Part shown: positions 53,777-62,442 of the stretch, piece after piece
Numbering within the stretch: the first letter of the stretch is position 1
Layout: each line of letters begins with the position of its first letter
Source of the DNA: an uncultured Pseudomonadota bacterium
Lineage (GTDB): Bacteria; Pseudomonadota; Gammaproteobacteria; Burkholderiales; JALYOK01
Assembly: GCA_902826775.1 (NCBI GenBank)
Contig: CADEHE010000004.1
Span: 354,927 to 418,926, forward strand
DNA: 64,000 bases
Reading direction: 5' to 3'
Position numbers and translations under genes: made by a program
Notes under the pieces: model-generated
Database searches by the model: none
The model's input: only the letters and a program-made list of their open reading frames with translations
Told to the model about the DNA's origin: nothing

Positions 53777-54979
53777 ATGCTTGCTTTGACTTCGCGTTGC
53801 GCCGCGCTGTTGCTTGCGGCGCTGCTCGCTACCACCGCCTGGGCAGAGAAGAAGTACGGCCCCGGTGTTTCTGACACCGAGATCAAGATCGGCAACACCG
53901 CGCCGTATAGCGGCCCGGTTTCCGCTTACGGCACCATCGCCAAGGCGCAAGCTGCGTACTTCCGCAAGATCAACGATGAAGGCGGCATCAACGGGCGCAA
54001 GATCAACTTCATCTCATTGGATGACGCTTACAGCCCGCCGCGAACCATGGAGCAGGTACGAAGACTGGTGGAGCAAGATGGAGTGTTCGCACTGTTTCAA
54101 AACATCGGCACGGCGCCAAACGCGGCCATTCAGAAGTACACCAACGCAAAAAAAGTACCGGCGATATTCGTGGCGGCGGTGTCCGAAAAGCTTGCCGATC
54201 CACAGAATTTTCCGTGGACCATGCCTTGGAATGCCCCGGCTACCCTTGACGGCAAGGTGTTCGCCAAGTGGTTGCTAAAGGAGAAACCGGCCGCCAAGGT
54301 CGCCGTGCTCTACCAAAACGACGATCTGGGCAAAGATTATTTGCGCGGGTTCAAGGCTGGCCTGGGCGACAAGGCAGCATCCATGATCGTCGCGGAAAGC
54401 AGTTACGAGACCAGCGATCCAACTATCGATTCGCAGGTCATCGCACTCAAGAGTTCGGGCGCCGATGCGCTGTTCGCCGCAGTCACGCCTAAGTTCTCGG
54501 CGCAGGCGATCCGCAAGGTCTACGACATCGGCTGGCGACCGACCTTCATGGTGAGCTACACGGGTTCATCGGTAGAGACGGTACTCAAGCCTGCCGGGGT
54601 GGAAAAAGCCGTTGGCATCGTTACCGCGTACTACACCAAGGGCGATACGGCCACCTTCAAGGATGACCCAGCCTATCAAGACTATTTGAGCTTTATGAAG
54701 AAGTATTACCCCGAGGGCGACGCCAACGATGCCGGAAATTCCTACGGGTACGCGGCGGCGTTGTCGTTCGTGGACTTGCTCAAGGCTTGCCGCGACGATC
54801 TGACGCGGGAGAACCTGATGCGGCAAGCCACGAGCTTGCAGAACGCGGTCAACCCGATGCTGCTGCCCGGTATCACGCTTTCGACTTCGCCGACCGACTA
54901 TCACCCCATCGAGCAAATGCAAATGCTGCGCTTCGACGGTACGCGCTGGGTGCGTTTTGGCGAGGTGATCGGACAATAG
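53777..54979 (+). CDS. ABC transporter substrate-binding protein, branched-chain amino acid type (1)
   Basis: The 400-aa product has a signal peptide (LTSRCAALLLAALLATTAWA) and then KKYGPGVSDTEIKIGNTAPY, the usual start of a Peripla_BP_6 (LivK-type) protein. VAVLYQNDDLGKDYLRGFKA marks the second lobe. AAGGAGAG supports the ATG at 53777 rather than the GTG at 53771. It is the first of three paralogues around the transporter genes; it is the most divergent of the three. Ligand probably an amino acid or aromatic/carboxylic acid. Confidence 0.9.
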   Translation: MLALTSRCAALLLAALLATTAWAEKKYGPGVSDTEIKIGNTAPYSGPVSAYGTIAKAQAAYFRKINDEGGINGRKINFISLDDAYSPPRTMEQVRRLVEQDGVFALFQNIGTAPNAAIQKYTNAKKVPAIFVAAVSEKLADPQNFPWTMPWNAPATLDGKVFAKWLLKEKPAAKVAVLYQNDDLGKDYLRGFKAGLGDKAASMIVAESSYETSDPTIDSQVIALKSSGADALFAAVTPKFSAQAIRKVYDIGWRPTFMVSYTGSSVETVLKPAGVEKAVGIVTAYYTKGDTATFKDDPAYQDYLSFMKKYYPEGDANDAGNSYGYAAALSFVDLLKACRDDLTRENLMRQATSLQNAVNPMLLPGITLSTSPTDYHPIEQMQMLRFDGTRWVRFGEVIGQ

Positions 54980-55107
54980 TTTCATTCCAGAGAGATTTGC
55001 CGCAGCGCGGCTTTACGCCCCGCGCGTTGTATGACACCATTCGCGCGTACCGTTGCATCTACACCAGCAAGCGATCACAAAACTGAAACGCCGGGTAGGA
55101 GGAGCCG

Positions 55108-55959
55108 TTGCAACAACCAACAAGGGACGCGCAGCCCGTCTCCCCAATGGCGGCTGGTGCGCGCACCACTGCAACGCCAGCCGCACATACAGGCAGCATT
55201 CTTGAAGTTGATGGCGTCACGGTACGTTTCGGCGGGATTGTGGCGCTGGATGGCGTTTCGTTCGATGTCGCGCACGGCGAGATCGCTGGGCTAATCGGCC
55301 CGAACGGAGCAGGCAAGACCACGCTGTTCAATTGCCTCTCGCGCCTGTATCAGTTCGATCAAGGCGAGATTCGCTTCGAAGGCACGTCGATTCAGCAAAC
55401 GCCCAAGCATTTAATTGCCGCCATCGGCGTCGGCCGCACATTTCAAAACCTGGCGTTGTTCCGCACCATGACCGTGCTGGAGAACGCGATGCTCGGCTGC
55501 CACTGCCGCACCCGCAGCGGTTTCTTGGCGAATGCGATACGCTTACCAGTTTCACGCCGAGAAGAAGACGAGATGCGGAACACGGCTGTACACTTGGTGG
55601 AGTTCTTGGGTTTGACGAACGTAGCTCAAGTGCCGGTGCAGCAGCTACCGTTTGGCACCGCCAAGCGCGTTGAGCTCGCGCGCGCGCTGGCGTCAAAGCC
55701 GAAGCTATTGCTGCTCGACGAGCCGGCCGCCGGCTTGAATCACACCGAAGTGGAAAAACTATTGGAGCTGATACGCGACATCCGCGACCGCCTGCAAATC
55801 ACCGTGCTGCTGGTCGAGCATCACATGAACTTAGTGATGAAAGTATCGGATCGCGTGGTCGCTCTCGATTTCGGCCGCAAGATTGCGCACGGCACGCCAG
55901 CGGAGGTGCAGAATCATCCGGATGTAATCCGCGCTTACCTGGGTGGAAAAGCAACATGA
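55108..55959 (+). CDS. livG: Branched-chain-type ABC transporter ATP-binding protein LivG
   Basis: The 283-aa ATPase has Walker A GLIGPNGAGKTTLFNCLS (about 68-85), a Q-loop in GRTFQNLALFRTMTVLEN, Walker B LLLLDEPAAGLNHTE and the H-loop VEHHMNLVMKVS; the signature LSGGQ-type segment is reduced to VQQLPFGTAKRVELARALA, as in LivG proteins. It starts at TTG with TAGGAGGAG upstream; the first ATG (55147) has no ribosome site. The gene is followed by a 352-bp gap with two repeat elements before livF. Confidence 0.92.
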   Translation: MQQPTRDAQPVSPMAAGARTTATPAAHTGSILEVDGVTVRFGGIVALDGVSFDVAHGEIAGLIGPNGAGKTTLFNCLSRLYQFDQGEIRFEGTSIQQTPKHLIAAIGVGRTFQNLALFRTMTVLENAMLGCHCRTRSGFLANAIRLPVSRREEDEMRNTAVHLVEFLGLTNVAQVPVQQLPFGTAKRVELARALASKPKLLLLDEPAAGLNHTEVEKLLELIRDIRDRLQITVLLVEHHMNLVMKVSDRVVALDFGRKIAHGTPAEVQNHPDVIRAYLGGKAT

Positions 55960-55971
55960 AGCGCGCAGTTC

Positions 55972-56083
55972 CTAGGGCGCAATCCCACGCGCGCTTTTCG
56001 AGGCGCGCACGTCGTCGTCGCGCCACAAGCACATCTCACGAGCGCGAACGCTGCCGTGCGGCGCGATGGGGATGGCGCCCTAA
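55972..56083. repeat. 112-bp palindrome-ended element, copy 1
   Basis: It begins CTAGGGCGCAATCCCACGCG and ends with GCGATGGGGATGGCGCCCTA. The ends are imperfect inverted repeats of each other. Copy 2 is the same length and matches it over most of both ends. The form (short, GC-rich, terminal inverted repeats, intergenic) is that of a MITE or REP-type element. Confidence 0.75.
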
Positions 56084-56181
56084 ATCGCGACATGCCGCTA
56101 TACCCCGTTCCCGCGTGCAGTTCCGGAGCGCTGCTGCATCAGCAGCTTCTCAGACTCGAACGCGTACGCAGCGCGTGGTTC

Positions 56182-56293
56182 GTAGGGCGCAATCCCACGC
56201 GCGCCTTTCGAGGTGCGCACGTTCTTGTTGCGCGGCGGGCGCACCGCGCAGGGGCGAGCGCTGCTATGCCGCGCGATGGGGATCGCACCCTAC
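56182..56293. repeat. 112-bp palindrome-ended element, copy 2
   Basis: It begins GTAGGGCGCAATCCCACGCG and ends GCGATGGGGATCGCACCCTA and a final C. The terminal inverted repeat is better preserved than in copy 1 (GTAGGG[TC]GC[GA]ATCCC). It ends 18 bp before the livF ATG, so it forms part of the livF leader. Confidence 0.75.
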
Positions 56294-56311
56294 ATACCAA
56301 GGACGAGCGCA

Positions 56312-57028
56312 ATGAGCGCCCTGCTCGAAGCGCAGGACCTGCACGCCAGCTACGGCGGTCCAGCTATCTTAAAAGGCATCAGTTTTACCGTAGGCGAAGG
56401 CGGCATCACCACCGTGCTTGGCGCCAACGGCGCCGGCAAAACGACTTTGCTGCGCGCGATTTGCGGCATGTGCCATCGCCGCGGCCGCGTGCGGTTCGCT
56501 GGCCAAGCAATCGAGAATAAAGCCACCGAGGATGTGGTGCGCCTCGGCGTGGCGCACGTGCCGGATGGGCGCGGCACTTTCCTGCACTTGACCACGGAGG
56601 AGAATTTGCGCTTAGGCGCGTATACGCGCCACCGCGATAAGACCGGCATCGCGCACGACTTGGAGCGCGTCTTCGGGTACTTTCCCAAACTGAAAGAACG
56701 CCGCAAGCAGCAAGCCGGCACGCTTTCCGGGGGAGAGCAGCAAATGCTTGCGATTTCGCGCGGGCTGATGTTGCGGCCGAAACTAATGCTGCTAGATGAG
56801 CCGTCGTTCGGTTTGGCGCCGCTGATCGTGCAGGATATTTTTCGCATCATGCGCGCCATTAACATCCAAGACAAAGTCAGCATTTTGCTGGTGGAGCAAA
56901 ACGCCGAGCTCGCGCTGGATCTGGCCGATACCGCCTACCTAATGGAAACGGGCCAAGTAGTGCTCTCTGGGCCCGCAGAACAGATACGCAGCGATCCTTC
57001 GGTGCGCAAAGCTTACTTGGGATACTAA
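56312..57028 (+). CDS. livF: Branched-chain-type ABC transporter ATP-binding protein LivF
   Basis: The 238-aa ATPase from the ATG at 56312 begins MSALLEAQDLHASYGGPAIL. Walker A is VLGANGAGKTTLLRAI, signature GTLSGGEQQMLAISRGLM, Walker B LMLLDEPSFGLAPL and H-loop LLVEQNAELALDLAD. A longer reading from 56213 would translate through the repeat element and is rejected. The livH gene follows after 3 bp. Confidence 0.93.
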   Translation: MSALLEAQDLHASYGGPAILKGISFTVGEGGITTVLGANGAGKTTLLRAICGMCHRRGRVRFAGQAIENKATEDVVRLGVAHVPDGRGTFLHLTTEENLRLGAYTRHRDKTGIAHDLERVFGYFPKLKERRKQQAGTLSGGEQQMLAISRGLMLRPKLMLLDEPSFGLAPLIVQDIFRIMRAINIQDKVSILLVEQNAELALDLADTAYLMETGQVVLSGPAEQIRSDPSVRKAYLGY

Positions 57029-57031
57029 GAT

Positions 57032-57901
57032 ATGGACGCCCTCCTCCACCAAGTTTTTGCTGGCCTCGCCAGCGGCGGGATTTATGCAAGCCTTGCTCTC
57101 GCGCTGGTGATGATTCACAACGCCACCAACCACATCAATTTCGCGCAAGGCGAGATGGCGATGTTCTCGACTTATATTGCCTGGTCGTTGATCAACATCG
57201 GCGTGCCCTACTGGGCTGCGTTCGTGGCGACTATCGTCATCTCGTTCTTCGCCGCGGCGGCAATCGAGCGCATTTTGATTCGTCCGGTGGAAAAAGCGCC
57301 GGTCCTCACGGTGGTAAGCGTGTTCATCGGCTTGCTGCTGATCTTGAACAGTGTCGCGGGTTGGATTTATACGTACACCATCAAGAGCTTTACCTCGCCG
57401 TTTCCCTCTGAACCGCCGTTCGGCAACAAGTTTGTTTCCAGCCATGAGCTGGGCGCCATTGCCATCGCGTTGTTCGTTTTAGTTGCGATGTACCTATTCT
57501 TCCGCGTTACCCCGCTGGGACTGGCCATGCGCGCCGCTGCGGAGAATCCAGCCTCCAGCCGGTTGGTCGGCATCCGCGTGGGCTGGATGTTGGCGCTGGG
57601 GTGGGGATTTGCCGGGGCGATCGGCGCCATTGCCGGCATGATGATCGCCCCGCTGGTGTATCTGGATCCGAACATGATGGCAGGCATCATGCTGTATGCC
57701 TTCGCCGGCGCTCTGCTGGGCGGCATCGACAATCCGTGGGGCGCGGTGATCGGCGGTTTCCTCATGGGTGTGCTGGAAAACGTGGTTGGCGCACTCATCG
57801 GCACCGAACTCAAGCTCACCGTGGCGTTGGTGCTCATCATTATCGTTCTCTTGTTGCGGCCGAACGGACTGTGGGGTCATAAGGTGGTGAGCCGCGTATG
57901 A
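57032..57901 (+). CDS. livH: Branched-chain-type ABC transporter permease LivH
   Basis: The 289-aa membrane protein has about eight hydrophobic helices and starts LHQVFAGLASGGIYASLALA, a LivH hallmark. Conserved G-rich cytoplasmic segments such as MRAAAENPASSRLVGIRV (EAA-like loop) and FAGALLGGIDNPWGAVIGGF are present. It overlaps livM by 4 bp. Confidence 0.92.
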   Translation: MDALLHQVFAGLASGGIYASLALALVMIHNATNHINFAQGEMAMFSTYIAWSLINIGVPYWAAFVATIVISFFAAAAIERILIRPVEKAPVLTVVSVFIGLLLILNSVAGWIYTYTIKSFTSPFPSEPPFGNKFVSSHELGAIAIALFVLVAMYLFFRVTPLGLAMRAAAENPASSRLVGIRVGWMLALGWGFAGAIGAIAGMMIAPLVYLDPNMMAGIMLYAFAGALLGGIDNPWGAVIGGFLMGVLENVVGALIGTELKLTVALVLIIIVLLLRPNGLWGHKVVSRV

Positions 57902-58848
57902 ACACGACAAACAAGAGCCAGCTGCTCATCGCGCTTGCGGCAATCGCCGTTGCACTGGTGCTGCCGTTTGTCGTGCCGGACTATCGGATTTTTCAGCTCA
58001 CGATGGTGTTGATCTATTCCATCGCCCTGCTCGGTCTGAATATTTTGACGGGTTATAACGGCCAGATTTCACTCGGTCACGGCGCGTTTTACGCGATCGG
58101 CGCTTATACCGCGGCCATCATGATGGATAAGGCCAATGCACCGTACTGGTCAACGCTGCCGGTGGCCGGCGTCATCTGCTTGGTAGTGGGTTTCTTGTTC
58201 GGATTGCCCGCGCTGCGCCTGTCGGGTCACCACCTTGCGCTCGCCACATTGGCGTTGGCGGTGGCGCTGCCGCAATTGCTCAAGTACAAGCATCTCGAAC
58301 ATTGGACCGGCGGCGTGCAGGGCATTAATTTGCTCAAGCCCGATGCACCGTTCGGTTTGAAACTTTCGCAGGACCAGTGGCTCTATTTGTTCACCTTGGC
58401 GGTGGTCGTGCTGATGTTCGTGTTGGCGCGCAATCTGATCCGCAGCCGTGTTGGGCGCGCGCTGGTGGCGATTCGCGATCACCCGGTCGCGGCAGAAGCT
58501 ATGGGCGTCAACAACGCCATGTACAAGTCGCTTACCTTCGGCGTCAGCGCCCTCTACACCGGCGTGGCTGGCGCTCTGAGCGCTATCGCGGTGCAGTTTG
58601 TCGCGCCGGATAGCTTTCCGCTCACCATCTCATTCTTTTTTCTGGTGGGTATCGTCGTGGGGGGAGTCGCTTCCATCTGGGGGCCGATTTTTGGCGGCTT
58701 CTTCATCCAGTTTGCGCCTAATATGGCCGACTACTTGTCAAAAGATCTGACCGGCGCCGTCTATGGCGTCTTCCTGCTGCTGTTCGCGTACGTTATGCCC
58801 ACTGGCGTGGTCGGCTTTCTGCGCAAACTGGCGAGCAAATCGGCCTAG
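57898..58848 (+). CDS. livM: Branched-chain-type ABC transporter permease LivM
   Basis: The 316-aa membrane protein has the LivM segments NILTGYNGQISLGHGAFYAI, FGLPALRLSGHHLALATLAL and VGRALVAIRDHPVAAEAMGV (EAA-like loop). The length is that of a permease without a fused ATPase. The start ATG overlaps the livH stop (ATGA). Confidence 0.92.
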   Translation: MNTTNKSQLLIALAAIAVALVLPFVVPDYRIFQLTMVLIYSIALLGLNILTGYNGQISLGHGAFYAIGAYTAAIMMDKANAPYWSTLPVAGVICLVVGFLFGLPALRLSGHHLALATLALAVALPQLLKYKHLEHWTGGVQGINLLKPDAPFGLKLSQDQWLYLFTLAVVVLMFVLARNLIRSRVGRALVAIRDHPVAAEAMGVNNAMYKSLTFGVSALYTGVAGALSAIAVQFVAPDSFPLTISFFFLVGIVVGGVASIWGPIFGGFFIQFAPNMADYLSKDLTGAVYGVFLLLFAYVMPTGVVGFLRKLASKSA

Positions 58849-58939
58849 AACGGGCGCGAATACGCTCGAGTTCCGCTGCCGGCCTGTGCACTTGCCGTAG
58901 AATTTTCGCTTAGAGCAATAATTCTCGATAGGAGACAGC

Positions 58940-60151
58940 ATGAATCTGCATCATTTGAAGCGAGCCATCATGGCGCTATTCGCACTGCTCGCGCTCACTC
59001 CCTCGGCGCATGCCGAGAAGAAATACGATCCGGGCGCCAGTGATACGGAGATCAAGATCGGACAGACGATGCCCTACAGCGGCCCGGCGTCCTCCTATGG
59101 CACCATCGGCAAAGCCGAGGCTGCCTACTTCAAGATGATCAACGAGCTAGGCGGCGTGAACGGCCGCAAGATCAATCTCATCAGCTTGGACGACGGCTAC
59201 ACGCCACCGAAAGCTGTCGAGCAGGTACGCCGCTTGGTGGAGCAAGATCAGGTGTTGTTCCTTTGGCAGAACCTGGGCACACCGACCAATTCCGCGTTTC
59301 ATAAATACGTCAATAGCAAGAAAATCCCGCATCTGTTCCTCGCCACCGGTGCAACGAAATGGGGCGATCCGAAGAACTTTCCTTGGACCATGGGTGGGCA
59401 GCCCACTTATCAAGCCGAGGCCACCATCTACGCCAAGCATCTGCTAAAAACCAAACCCGACGCGAAGATTGCGGTCCTGTACCAGAACGACGACTATGGC
59501 AAAGACTACGTCAAGGGTTTGAAAGACGGCCTGAAAGACAAAGCGCAGTCAATGATCGTCGCCGAACAAGGGTACGAAACCGCGGAGCCATCGGTCGACT
59601 CACAGGTGATCAAACTGCAAAGCTCGGGCGCGGATACCTTCTTTATTTTTGCGATCCCGAAGTTTGCCGCGCAAACCATTCGAAAAACCTACGACATCGG
59701 TTGGAAACCTGTGGTTTACGTCAACAATGTCTCCTCAGCGGTGGCAAACGTGCTACAGCCAGCGGGCCTAGAAAAGTCGGTCGGTCTGCTGACCGCACAA
59801 TACTTTAAGGACAGTCACGACCCTCAGTGGGCGAATTCCACAGACGTGAAGCAGTACCTCGATTTTATGAAGAAACACCATCCGGACGGCGATCCAAAAG
59901 ACTCTAACAATGCCTACGGCTTTATGCAGGCCAACTTATTGGTGCACGTATTAAAAGCCTGTGGCGACAACCTCACGCGCGAGAACATATTGAAGCAGGC
60001 GACGAGCCTGAAAAATCTCGAACTGCCAATGTTATTGCCAGGAATCAAAATCAACACCAGCGCCGATGACTACTTCATCATCGAGCAGTTGCAGATGGCG
60101 CGCTTCGACGGCAAGGAGTGGCGCTTGTTCGGCGAGTTGCTGGACTACTAA
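58940..60151 (+). CDS. ABC transporter substrate-binding protein, branched-chain amino acid type (2)
   Basis: The 403-aa product has a signal peptide (LFALLALTPSAHAEKK) and KYDPGASDTEIKIGQTMPYS, then GPASSYGTIGKAEAAYFKMI. It is highly similar to the following paralogue and less so to the first at 53777. AGGAGA precedes the ATG. It lies 91 bp downstream of livM with no clear terminator, so it may be co-transcribed. Confidence 0.9.
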   Translation: MNLHHLKRAIMALFALLALTPSAHAEKKYDPGASDTEIKIGQTMPYSGPASSYGTIGKAEAAYFKMINELGGVNGRKINLISLDDGYTPPKAVEQVRRLVEQDQVLFLWQNLGTPTNSAFHKYVNSKKIPHLFLATGATKWGDPKNFPWTMGGQPTYQAEATIYAKHLLKTKPDAKIAVLYQNDDYGKDYVKGLKDGLKDKAQSMIVAEQGYETAEPSVDSQVIKLQSSGADTFFIFAIPKFAAQTIRKTYDIGWKPVVYVNNVSSAVANVLQPAGLEKSVGLLTAQYFKDSHDPQWANSTDVKQYLDFMKKHHPDGDPKDSNNAYGFMQANLLVHVLKACGDNLTRENILKQATSLKNLELPMLLPGIKINTSADDYFIIEQLQMARFDGKEWRLFGELLDY

Positions 60152-60180
60152 CGACTACACTGCCCCAATCAGGAGATAGC

Positions 60181-61383
60181 ATGAAACGCTTGACTGGATT
60201 GCTGCTTGTTGCTGCGTCGTTTGCTGTTGGCACCGCAGACGCGCAAAAGAAGTACGGCCCCGGCGCCAGCGACAGCGAGATCAAGATCGGCCAAACGATG
60301 CCGTACAGCGGCCCCGCCTCGGCCTACGGGACAGTCGGCAAGGCGAGCGCGGCTTATTTCGAGAAAATCAACAGCGAAGGCGGCATCAACGGCCGGAAGA
60401 TCACCTTCTTGTCATTGGACGATGGCTACACTCCGCCAAAAACTGTGGAACAAGTGCGCAAACTGGTGGAGCAGGAAGGCGTTTTGCTGCTATTCGGCAC
60501 GCTCGGTACGCCGACCAACAGCGCGATTCACAAATACGTGAACGCGAAAAAAGTGCCGCATCTGTTTCTGAATACCGGTGCGACCAAGTGGAATGACCCT
60601 AAGAATTACCCGTGGACGATGGGCTACAACTTGAGCTACCAAGCCGAGTCGCGCATCTATGCCAAGTACTTGCTGCAGACCAAGCCCACTGCGAAGATCG
60701 CGATTCTTTACCAGAATGACGACTACGGCAAAGACTATGTGAAGGGGCTCAAGGACGGTTTGGGCGAGAAAGCCAAGAGCATGATCGTCGCCGAAGCGTC
60801 CTACGAGGTGGCCGAGCCGGCAATCGACTCACAAATCATCAAGCTGCAAGCATCGGGGGCCGATACGTTTTTCAACGTAACCACACCGAAGTTTGCGGCG
60901 CAGGCGATCCGCAAAGCACACGATCTCGGCTGGAAACCGCTGCACATCTTGAATCAAGTTTCTTCCTCGGTTGGCGCGGTGCTCACGCCGGCCGGTTTGG
61001 ACAAGTCCGTCGGCCTGATTACCGCCTCTTCCTATAAAGACCCGGTCGATCCGCAATGGAAAGACGACGCGGGGATGAAGGATTATTTGGCGTTTATGAA
61101 AAAATACTTTCCCAGCGCTGATGTTACTGACGTGTTTAACGCCGTCGGCTACTCAACGGCGCAATGTCTCGTCCATACTCTGAAGCAAAGCGGAGAGGAT
61201 TTAACGCGTGAGAATGTGATGAATCAGGCGCGCAATATCAAGGAGTTGCAGCTGCCGATGTTGCTGCCGGGAATTAAGATCAACACCAGTCCAGAAGATC
61301 ATTCGGTGCTGTCACAAGCACAACTAGCGCGCTTTGATGGCAAGGAATGGAAGTTGTTTGGCGAAGTAATCGGCGGGAAATAG
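60181..61383 (+). CDS. ABC transporter substrate-binding protein, branched-chain amino acid type (3)
   Basis: The 400-aa product starts at the ATG at 60181 preceded by AGGAGATAG. Its signal peptide (LTGLLLVAASFAVGTADAQK) is followed by KKYGPGASDSEIKIGQTMPY. Large blocks such as IAILYQNDDYGKDYVKGLKD are shared with the previous gene, 30 bp upstream, indicating a recent tandem duplication. The earlier frame opening at 60118 overlaps the previous gene and is not used. Confidence 0.9.
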   Translation: MKRLTGLLLVAASFAVGTADAQKKYGPGASDSEIKIGQTMPYSGPASAYGTVGKASAAYFEKINSEGGINGRKITFLSLDDGYTPPKTVEQVRKLVEQEGVLLLFGTLGTPTNSAIHKYVNAKKVPHLFLNTGATKWNDPKNYPWTMGYNLSYQAESRIYAKYLLQTKPTAKIAILYQNDDYGKDYVKGLKDGLGEKAKSMIVAEASYEVAEPAIDSQIIKLQASGADTFFNVTTPKFAAQAIRKAHDLGWKPLHILNQVSSSVGAVLTPAGLDKSVGLITASSYKDPVDPQWKDDAGMKDYLAFMKKYFPSADVTDVFNAVGYSTAQCLVHTLKQSGEDLTRENVMNQARNIKELQLPMLLPGIKINTSPEDHSVLSQAQLARFDGKEWKLFGEVIGGK

Positions 61384-61455
61384 CGCGCGGAACGCAATGC
61401 TCGATGCATCAACCGACGCGCACGCGTTGAAGAATGATGGCAGTCGAAGCAGCGC

Positions 61456-62442
61456 TCAAGCTGCAGCGAGACAGTGTACGCTGAATAGTTGATCCTGGTC
61501 GACCCACACCTGCAGCGCTTGCATGCCGCATGAGCGCGCCAGGGATTGAAAATCGCCGAGGCTATACTTGCATGAAATTTCCGTGTGAATGGTCTCGCCC
61601 ACGTCGAACGCAAACGGGCGTTGCGCGACGCAAACGCTCTGGCGCACCAGGCTAACCAGGTGCATTTCGATGCGTTTTTCTGTGGCGTTGTAGAAGGCGT
61701 GATGCTGGAATCGTGACAAGTCGAAATTAGCGTCGAGTTCGCGATTGATTCGCTGCAGCACATTTAGATTAAATGCTGCCGTTACGCCTTGGGCATCGTT
61801 GTAAGCATCGTGCAGCACCAGTGGATTCTTAACTAGATCCACGCCCACCAAAAAGACGTCCCCAGCGCGCAGCAGCGTCAGAACGTTGGCAAAGAACGCC
61901 TGCGTCTCGGCGGGCGTAAAGTTGCCGATGGTCGAACCCGGGAAATAAATAACCCGCTTGCGGTAACGCTGCTCACTGAAATCCGGCAGCCGAAATGGCT
62001 TGCTGTAGTCCGCGCACACCGCAACCACGTGCAAATCCTGGTACGCATCGACAAGTTCCTCGGCGGTCGCCATGAGCAGCCCGCGCGATATGTCGATAGG
62101 CATGTACGCCGCGGGTCGGGCCGCTTCGATAAGGATCCGAGTCTTGGTGCTCGCGCCGCTGCCGTACTCTATGAGCAGGCTCTGCGGCCCGATTAGCTGC
62201 GCCATCTCGCTGGCATAGCGGCGCATTAGGTGCAGTTCGGTGCGGGTCGGATAGTACTCGGGCAAATCGCAAATCGCCTCGAACAACTCTGAGCCGCGAT
62301 CGTCGTAGAAGTACTTTGCGGGGATGGTTTTTTGCTTAAGGGCCAATCCGCGCAGTACATCGTCGCGGAAGGAGATGCTCACCGGGGAAAGGTCATGGAA
62401 CTCGAATCGATCTGAAGCAATCGCCTCCCTGCTCGAGTTCAT
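61456..62442 (-). CDS. egtD: EgtD-like L-histidine N-alpha-methyltransferase
   Basis: The 328-aa product has the EgtD features: IPAKYFYDDRGSELFEAICD, ICDLPEYYPTRTE, the SAM-binding IEYGSGASTKTRILIEA, PIDIS, IYFPGSTIGNF, AYNDAQGVTAAFNLNVLQRI and the C-terminal IHTEISCKYSLGDF, whose Glu and Ser match the histidine-binding residues known in mycobacterial EgtD. So trimethylhistidine (hercynine) formation is likely. No egtB is adjacent, and the gene is translationally coupled (ATGA) to the PbpG-like gene upstream. Confidence 0.85.
   Translation of the reverse strand: MNSSREAIASDRFEFHDLSPVSISFRDDVLRGLALKQKTIPAKYFYDDRGSELFEAICDLPEYYPTRTELHLMRRYASEMAQLIGPQSLLIEYGSGASTKTRILIEAARPAAYMPIDISRGLLMATAEELVDAYQDLHVVAVCADYSKPFRLPDFSEQRYRKRVIYFPGSTIGNFTPAETQAFFANVLTLLRAGDVFLVGVDLVKNPLVLHDAYNDAQGVTAAFNLNVLQRINRELDANFDLSRFQHHAFYNATEKRIEMHLVSLVRQSVCVAQRPFAFDVGETIHTEISCKYSLGDFQSLARSCGMQALQVWVDQDQLFSVHCLAAA

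Larger units (their letters stand above)
55960..56311. repeat. Interval with two 112-bp palindromic elements between livG and livF
   Basis: The 352-bp interval separates genes that are usually adjacent. It holds two copies of a GC-rich element (55972-56083 and 56182-56293), about 98 bp apart. Open frames through it are incidental. The livF start is read at 56312 for this reason. Confidence 0.75.

Noticed and set aside
56213..56311. Longer N-terminus for LivF
   Set aside because: The added 33 residues are translated from the 112-bp repeat element and do not resemble LivF proteins; the ATG at 56312 matches the family start.
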